DNA of 38,535 nt from Rhodococcoides corynebacterioides (GTDB taxonomy: Bacteria; Actinomycetota; Actinomycetes; Mycobacteriales; Mycobacteriaceae). The notes beneath the pieces are model-generated. The model had not been told where the DNA came from and made no database searches. It saw only the letters and a program-made list of their open reading frames with translations. The translations under genes and the position numbers were made by a program. The stretch lies in the NCBI RefSeq assembly GCF_019834675.1, contig NZ_JABUBU010000027.1, forward strand, positions 1 to 38,535, written 5' to 3'. Positions within the stretch are counted from its first letter, which is position 1, and every line of letters begins with the position of its first letter. Positions 34,225 to 38,535 of the stretch are shown piece after piece.

Positions 34225-35109
34225 GTGAGCGAACGCAGCGCGTTGGGTACGTCCGATCATCTGTCCGTAGCGGACGAGCGACAGCCGCGCCGTCTGCACT
34301 TCTGTACCGACGGTCAGGGCCCGCTGACGGTGCTCTTCGAGGCCGGCCTGGGCAAGTCACGGTCCACCTGGGCGCTCGTCCAGCCCCGGGTCGCCGCGTT
34401 CGCGCGGACCGTCGTCTACGACCGTGCCGGTCTCGGCCGCAGCGACGCCACCGACGCACCGCGCACCTTCGAGGCCCTGCTCCGCGACCATCTGCGGGTG
34501 CTCGACACCATGGTCGCCGGCCCGTGCGTCCTCGTCGGGCACAGCTACGGTGGGCCGATCGCGCGACGCGCCGCAGCCGAACGACCGGACAAGGTCGTCG
34601 GGATCGTGCTGGTCGACGAGGTGAGCGAAGCCGCCGGCGCCGACCTCCTCCGCCGGGCGATGGGCGGCGCCGGGGTCCTGTACGGCGCGCAGGTGTGGTT
34701 GGCGCGCGTCGGGCTGCTGGGTCAGGCTCTCCGTCGCACCTATTTCCGCGCGCTCCAGGGACCTGCCCTGCGTGAGGTCGTCGCCGAATCGGGTCGAGTT
34801 TGTGCGGCCCGAGCGGCGCGCTCGGAATGGCAGAACATGATCGCCGGTATGCACGCACTGGAAGCGACGGGACCACACGTGCCCGACATTCCCCTCACCG
34901 AGATCACGTCCAGGCGCAGCAGCACTCCCGAGCAATTCGACCGCGATTTCATCTTTCAATCGCACAAGGCGACGGTCGACGCCGTCACCGACGGACGGCA
35001 CGTCTCGTCGCAGTCGCGGGATCACTACATCCAGTTGGCCGAGCCCGAACTGGTCGCGGCCGAGATCGAACGGACGTGTGAGCGCCTGCGCATTCGGTAC
35101 TCCGCGTGA
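34225..35109 (+). CDS. Alpha/beta hydrolase
   Basis: A 294-residue single-domain alpha/beta hydrolase. The nucleophile elbow is VGHSYGG with Ser107, preceded by VVYDRAGLGRSD. The C-terminal His is in SRDHYIQLAEPELVAAEI. The cap region (~130-230) is Arg/Ala-rich and gives no substrate clue. The GTG start has an ACGGGG-type site upstream; an in-frame start further left is not supported by similarity. It converges on a glycosyltransferase gene with a 10-bp gap. Confidence 0.83.
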   Translation: MSERSALGTSDHLSVADERQPRRLHFCTDGQGPLTVLFEAGLGKSRSTWALVQPRVAAFARTVVYDRAGLGRSDATDAPRTFEALLRDHLRVLDTMVAGPCVLVGHSYGGPIARRAAAERPDKVVGIVLVDEVSEAAGADLLRRAMGGAGVLYGAQVWLARVGLLGQALRRTYFRALQGPALREVVAESGRVCAARAARSEWQNMIAGMHALEATGPHVPDIPLTEITSRRSSTPEQFDRDFIFQSHKATVDAVTDGRHVSSQSRDHYIQLAEPELVAAEIERTCERLRIRYSA

Positions 35110-35115
35110 GCGGAG
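35100..35115. terminator. Short hairpin spanning two convergent stops
   Basis: CTCCGC (35100-35105), loop GTGA, GCGGAG (35110-35115). It covers the end of the hydrolase gene and the gap before the glycosyltransferase stop, so it could serve both directions. It is short and lacks U-tracts, so support is modest. Confidence 0.35.
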
Positions 35116-35119
35116 CGCA

Positions 35120-36040
35120 TCAGATGCACCAGACCCGGTTCTCGATGCTGCCCCGGATCTTCCCGTACTCGTAGGCCACGCAGTAGACCCATCGTCCACG
35201 GGACAGCTTGGTGATCCGCTGCGGGAGGAGCGGGTTGCGGAGCGACAGGGACACCACGATGTACGGGAACATCAGCGGGAAATTGTATCCGCGGAATCCC
35301 AGTGGCTTGTGTTTGACGTGGTTGCGGACGTCCGCGCGACCGTAGGCGACCATCTGCTTCCACAGGCCCTTGTAGGTGTCACGGAGTCGGTAGTCGACGA
35401 CCGCATCGGGCGTGTGCACGAGCTGGAACCCTGCGTGCTGCAGGCGCCACACGTAGTCGTTGTCCTCCCCGCCGCCGAGGTAGTCGACGTCGAAACCCCC
35501 GACGGCCTGGTGCGCCTTCCGGGTCACGGCCAGACTGGTACCGATCGCCGTGTCGAAGTAGCCCTCGACGTGCCACCCGTCGTCGGCACCCGGCATCGGC
35601 CGCCAGCCGGCCACCTCGGGAGAATTGATGCGGTCCACCGCGACGGTGCCGGACACCACGTCGGCGTCGGAGTCGCGGAACGCGGCGACGAGCTCGTCGA
35701 TCCACTCCGGACGCGCCGCGTCGTCCTGGTCGGTGAACGCGATGATGTCCCCCGTCGCCGCCTCGACTCCGGCATTGCGCGCGGCACCGGTGCCGCGCGT
35801 CGCGGAACTGTCGATGACGCGGACCGGTACGGGACTGTCGCTCCACCGCCGCCGGACGTGCTCGTTCACACCGTCGGTCGACCCGTTGTCACTGAGGACG
35901 ATCTCGAGCGGACCCGCGTACGTCTGTGACGTCAATCTCTCGATCTGAACGTCGAGCAACGGCAATCCGTTGAATACCGGAACCACGATCGAGACGGAGG
36001 GCAGATGCCGATCTTGGGTAGAAGTGTGGTTCTCGCTCAC
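35120..36040 (-). CDS. Family 2 glycosyltransferase
   Basis: A 306-residue GT-A fold transferase. It has PSVSIVVPVFNGLPLLDVQIERL, the nucleotide-binding segment LEIVLSDNGSTDGV, RGTGAARNAGVEAATGDIIAFTDQDD (a DQDD metal motif), then GGFDVDYLGGGEDNDYVWRLQHAGF with the ED acceptor/base motif. The C-terminal 60 residues are basic and aromatic and may touch the membrane (YNFPLMFPYIVVSLSL). The GTG at 36040 has a -10 hexamer 6 nt upstream. Sugar donor and acceptor cannot be told; surface polysaccharide or glycolipid synthesis is likely given the neighbours. Confidence 0.88.
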   Translation of the reverse strand: MSENHTSTQDRHLPSVSIVVPVFNGLPLLDVQIERLTSQTYAGPLEIVLSDNGSTDGVNEHVRRRWSDSPVPVRVIDSSATRGTGAARNAGVEAATGDIIAFTDQDDAARPEWIDELVAAFRDSDADVVSGTVAVDRINSPEVAGWRPMPGADDGWHVEGYFDTAIGTSLAVTRKAHQAVGGFDVDYLGGGEDNDYVWRLQHAGFQLVHTPDAVVDYRLRDTYKGLWKQMVAYGRADVRNHVKHKPLGFRGYNFPLMFPYIVVSLSLRNPLLPQRITKLSRGRWVYCVAYEYGKIRGSIENRVWCI

Positions 36041-36046
36041 GCGTGC

Positions 36047-36052
36047 ATGTTA
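36047..36052 (-). promoter_or_regulatory. -10 hexamer for leaderless glycosyltransferase
   Basis: TAACAT on the minus strand lies 6 nt before the GTG at 36040, so the mRNA would be leaderless or nearly so. The 36.05-36.15 kb spacer is AT-richer than its surroundings, as expected for a divergent promoter. Confidence 0.5.
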
Positions 36053-36147
36053 CCAAACCACCCGGTACGAACCGTAATCCTCCGACCGAATACATCCATT
36101 CGTACTACACCGGACCGAGTCGATTGGACACGCACGGCCGGCTGCGA

Positions 36148-36153
36148 CTAAAT
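36148..36153 (+). promoter_or_regulatory. Possible -10 for leaderless glycosyltransferase
   Basis: CTAAAT lies 7 nt before the ATG at 36161. The match to TANNNT is imperfect, but the spacing equals that of other leaderless starts here. Confidence 0.3.
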
Positions 36154-36160
36154 GGTTCCC

Positions 36161-37039
36161 ATGACGCACCCGACCCTCTCGGTGGTGGTGCCGACCTTCA
36201 ACGAGTCGGCCGTGATCGAGGCATGCCTCGACGCGCTCCTGGCGCAGTCCGACGACATTCACGAAATCGTCGTCGTCGACAACAACTCGCACGACGACAC
36301 CGTCGCGAAAGTGAAGAGTCGCGCCGCCGCCCACGCCGACGCGACCGGACGAGACCCCGTCGTCGTCCTGCACGAGTCCCGCCAAGGACTGCCCTACGCC
36401 CGTGACACCGGCTTGAACGCCGCGACCGCTGACATCCTCGCCCGGATCGACGCGGATGCGCGGGTCGAGCCGGGATGGGCGAGTGCGACGCGGGAGTTCT
36501 TCGCGCGCCACGGCGAGACCTACGCGGCCGGGTCCGGCACATGCACCGCCTACGACCTGCCCTTTCAGGACAAGTTCCGGTCCGCTCAGGACGCCCTGTG
36601 CCGGACCGTGCACGAGAAACTCGCCGCGGGTGACGACGTCGACGCACCCCGATTGTTCGGCTCCAACATGGCGATGACGCGCGAGGCGTGGCATCGGATT
36701 CGGCCCCACACCTCGACGCGCACGGACATCTTCGAGGACGTCGATCTGACGATCTGCGCTACGGACGCGGGCATTCGCTGTGCCGTCATTCCGGACGCCC
36801 GCGCCCTCATCTCCGGCCGGCGGTTCAAGTCCGGCCCGGTCTCCTACCTCCGCTACAGCTGGTGCGATCAGCGCACGTTCGCGATGCACGGCCGAACGGC
36901 GGAACGTCGTCGAGCGATAGTGACACTGCTCACCGCGACGATTCCGTTCTATCTCGCCATGTGGGTTCCGTTTCGCCTGTGGAATCCGCGGACATCCCGG
37001 TTCGAGGTGCTCCACCTTTTCCGCTCGAACGACGAGTGA
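36161..37039 (+). CDS. Family 2 glycosyltransferase (paralogue a)
   Basis: A 292-residue GT-A transferase. It opens MTHPTLSVVVPTFNESAVIEACLDALL, then IHEIVVVDNNSHDDT, the GLPYARDTGLNAATADILARIDADARVEPGW segment with the DAD metal-binding motif, and FGSNMAMTREAW...IFEDVDLTICATDAG with the ED motif. A hydrophobic stretch near the C-terminus (LLTATIPFYLAMWVPF) may anchor it to the membrane. ATG 36152 is an alternative start three codons upstream; 36161 was chosen for similarity and -10 spacing. It resembles the next gene in order and length, so they are likely paralogues. Confidence 0.87.
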   Translation: MTHPTLSVVVPTFNESAVIEACLDALLAQSDDIHEIVVVDNNSHDDTVAKVKSRAAAHADATGRDPVVVLHESRQGLPYARDTGLNAATADILARIDADARVEPGWASATREFFARHGETYAAGSGTCTAYDLPFQDKFRSAQDALCRTVHEKLAAGDDVDAPRLFGSNMAMTREAWHRIRPHTSTRTDIFEDVDLTICATDAGIRCAVIPDARALISGRRFKSGPVSYLRYSWCDQRTFAMHGRTAERRRAIVTLLTATIPFYLAMWVPFRLWNPRTSRFEVLHLFRSNDE

Positions 37040-37118
37040 ACGAATGTTTTCGGCGTCTCGAACCGACTCCGCGCCGGTTTCACCGAAATCGCGAGCAGCC
37101 GTCCGCTGCGCGATGACG

Positions 37119-37124
37119 TAACAT
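37119..37124 (+). promoter_or_regulatory. -10 hexamer for leaderless glycosyltransferase
   Basis: TAACAT is a clean TANNNT match exactly 7 nt before the ATG at 37132, with no Shine-Dalgarno. Confidence 0.5.
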
Positions 37125-37131
37125 CCCGCCC

Positions 37132-38001
37132 ATGGATTTGCCCACGCTGTCCCTCGTCATTCCCGCATTCAACGAGGAAGACACCATCGAGTATCTGATC
37201 GACTCGGTGCGAGACCAGTTGGACGAATTTCACGAGATCATCGTCGTGAACAACAACAGCACCGACCGCACCGGGGAGATCCTCGCGCGCCTGGAGTCGG
37301 AGCTGCCCGTCCTGCGCGTGGTCGAGGAATCGCGGCCCGGCGTCGTCATGGCCCGCAATGCCGGCTTCGACGTCGCCACCGGTGACATCATCGGCCGACT
37401 CGACGCCGACGCCCGAGCCAAGCCGGGGTGGGCGCGCACCGTGCGTGAGTTCTTCGCGACCGCCGCCGACGACATCGGCGCCGGCACCGGCCGCTTCGAT
37501 CAGTACGACATGCCGCTGCAGCGCGTCCACAAGTTCTTCCTGGACGTCGGCTTCCGCAACACCGGCGACGGCCCCCTGGAGGTCCCCACGCTGTTCGGCG
37601 CGAACATGGCCGTGCGGCGTAGCACCTGGGCGCTGATTCGTCCGCACCTGCTCGACATCCCCGGCATCTTCGACGACCTCGACATCACGCTCTGCATCTC
37701 CGAGGCGTGCCAGAAGTCCGTCCTGGTGCCGGGCATGGACATCAGCGCGTCGGGCCGTCGAATGCTGTCGAGCGTCTCCAGCTACAAGAAGTTCGTCGAG
37801 TACATGCCCGCGACGTACGAGGCCCGCGGCATGCACGAGGAGGCGGAGAAGTCGAAGGCGGCGGTGCGCTCGATGCGGGTTCTGCACCTGCTGTTCTGGG
37901 TGCCGTCGCGCGCGTACAACCCGGTGACCGGCCACTACTCGCTGAAGCAGCTGCTCAGCAAGCATCCCCAGCGCGTGCTGCCCTACGACGCCGCGCGCTG
38001 A
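37132..38001 (+). CDS. Family 2 glycosyltransferase (paralogue b)
   Basis: A 289-residue GT-A transferase parallel to its upstream neighbour: LPTLSLVIPAFNEEDTIEYLIDSV, FHEIIVVNNNSTDRTGEIL, GVVMARNAGFDVATGDIIGRLDADARAKPGW (DAD), LFGANMAVRRSTW and GIFDDLDITLCISEAC in place of the ED motif (DD here). A C-terminal motif (LLFWVPSRAYNPVTGHYSLKQLL) resembles the end of paralogue a. It has its own leaderless-type promoter, so the two are not necessarily one operon. Probable role in envelope glycan or glycolipid synthesis. Confidence 0.88.
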   Translation: MDLPTLSLVIPAFNEEDTIEYLIDSVRDQLDEFHEIIVVNNNSTDRTGEILARLESELPVLRVVEESRPGVVMARNAGFDVATGDIIGRLDADARAKPGWARTVREFFATAADDIGAGTGRFDQYDMPLQRVHKFFLDVGFRNTGDGPLEVPTLFGANMAVRRSTWALIRPHLLDIPGIFDDLDITLCISEACQKSVLVPGMDISASGRRMLSSVSSYKKFVEYMPATYEARGMHEEAEKSKAAVRSMRVLHLLFWVPSRAYNPVTGHYSLKQLLSKHPQRVLPYDAAR

Positions 38002-38086
38002 CCGCGCCAGGCCGAGCTCTCCCGAACGGCTCGACCGCGACGTCTTGACCGTGGGCGTGGCCCCGTCTTGCGTGCGTGTCGGCAGT

Positions 38087-38102
38087 TCGAACGTATGATC
38101 GA
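38087..38102. promoter_or_regulatory. LexA-like SOS box
   Basis: TCGAACGTATGATCGA matches the actinobacterial/mycobacterial LexA box TCGAAC-N4-GTTCGA with one mismatch in the right half. It lies 20 nt upstream of the -10 hexamer of the 13E12-family gene, the position where several such genes in Mycobacterium tuberculosis carry SOS boxes. Confidence 0.6.
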
Positions 38103-38122
38103 TTTCTGTCGGTGGGTCGATC

Positions 38123-38128
38123 TACACT
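38123..38128 (+). promoter_or_regulatory. -10 hexamer for 13E12-family gene
   Basis: TACACT fits TANNNT and lies 6 nt before the ATG at 38135, giving a leaderless mRNA. Confidence 0.5.
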
Positions 38129-38134
38129 GGGGTC

Positions 38135-38535
38135 ATGTCGTCGGGGGGCGGCGGGAACGGACCCGCACACACAGCAGCAACACCACTGGATGCACCGGTC
38201 TCACCGGTGACCGCGGTGTCGGCGGCGAGGGCCGCGTTGAACGCGGCGATCGCCGACCTCGCCGCCCTCGACACCCGCACCACCGGACTCGAGGACCTCC
38301 TCGCCCTCATCGTCGACTCCGAACGCGCCACCCGCACCCTCACCGGCCTCGGACAGACCTGGCTGCACCGCGCCGTCCAGACCGGGGCGTTCACCGACAC
38401 CGGCCTCACCTGCGCCGACGCCCTCTCCGGCCTCCTGCACATCGACCTCCCCGACGCCCGCACCCGCCTACGCCGCTCGATGCTGCTCACCGAGCAGACC
38501 ACCCTCACCGGTGACCCCCTCCCACCCCGCATGCC
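38135..38535 (+). CDS. 13E12 family (DUF222) HNH endonuclease, 3'-partial
   Basis: The N-terminal 133 residues of a DUF222/HNH protein of the 13E12 repeat family; the window ends before the HNH domain. The segment RAALNAAIADLAALDTRTTGLEDLLALIVDSERATRTLTGLGQTWLHRAVQTGAFTDTGLTCADALSGLLHIDLPDARTRLRRS is characteristic. These genes occur in many copies in mycolate actinobacteria, and some are DNA-damage inducible. Their function is not established; self-propagation by HNH cleavage has been suggested. Confidence 0.83.
   Translation, partial: MSSGGGGNGPAHTAATPLDAPVSPVTAVSAARAALNAAIADLAALDTRTTGLEDLLALIVDSERATRTLTGLGQTWLHRAVQTGAFTDTGLTCADALSGLLHIDLPDARTRLRRSMLLTEQTTLTGDPLPPRM

Overview
The window is high-GC actinobacterial DNA, most likely from a mycolate-containing member of the Mycobacteriales (a Rhodococcus-like Nocardiaceae is my best guess). 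The grounds are a complete S10 ribosomal operon in actinobacterial order, an antigen-85-type mycolyltransferase-like esterase, a 13E12-family (DUF222/HNH) gene behind a LexA-like box, and many starts with a TANNNT-type -10 hexamer only 6-8 nt upstream (leaderless mRNAs). No tRNA, rRNA, CRISPR array or classical insertion sequence was seen.

Layout. 1-1136: an AIM24-family protein and a cysteine-less alkyltransferase-like (ATL) protein. 1250-6104: a tight three-gene operon coding for a DUF559 PD-(D/E)XK nuclease, a winged-helix-like protein and a 1039-residue ATPase with an N-terminal AAA-like and a C-terminal HerA-like P-loop domain; I do not recognise this trio as a named system. 6142-7146: a leaderless aldo/keto reductase. 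7154-8267: a frameshifted DUF559 gene between two related palindromic elements. 8282-13643 (minus): rpsJ-rplC-rplD-rplW-rplB-rpsS-rplV-rpsC-rplP-rpmC-rpsQ and a terminator. 14157-15788: a DUF4442 protein and a secreted Ag85-like esterase, convergent across a 25-bp-period palindromic triplicate. 16146-18873: a DrrABC-type ABC exporter.

19030-30738 is a biosynthetic gene cluster. Four overlapping genes code for a chorismate-mutase-type enzyme (papB), a fused 4-amino-4-deoxychorismate synthase (papA), a prephenate-dehydrogenase-type enzyme (papC) and an AurF/CmlI-type di-iron N-oxygenase with all seven metal ligands. This is the route to p-aminophenylalanine and then an N-oxidised (nitro) product, as in chloramphenicol, corynecin and obafluorin biosynthesis. 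Convergent with it is an NRPS of order A*-T-C-A-T-C-A(partial). Its first A domain is degenerate, and its last stops just after the A5 motif, 15 bp inside the N-oxygenase gene, with no final carrier or release domain. The assembly line therefore looks cut by a deletion, or it depends on parts encoded elsewhere.

30962-38001 holds two paralogous lipases around a polysaccharide pyruvyl transferase pseudogene (one 1-nt deletion and one 11-bp tandem duplication), another alpha/beta hydrolase and three family-2 glycosyltransferases. The window ends inside a 13E12-family HNH nuclease gene.
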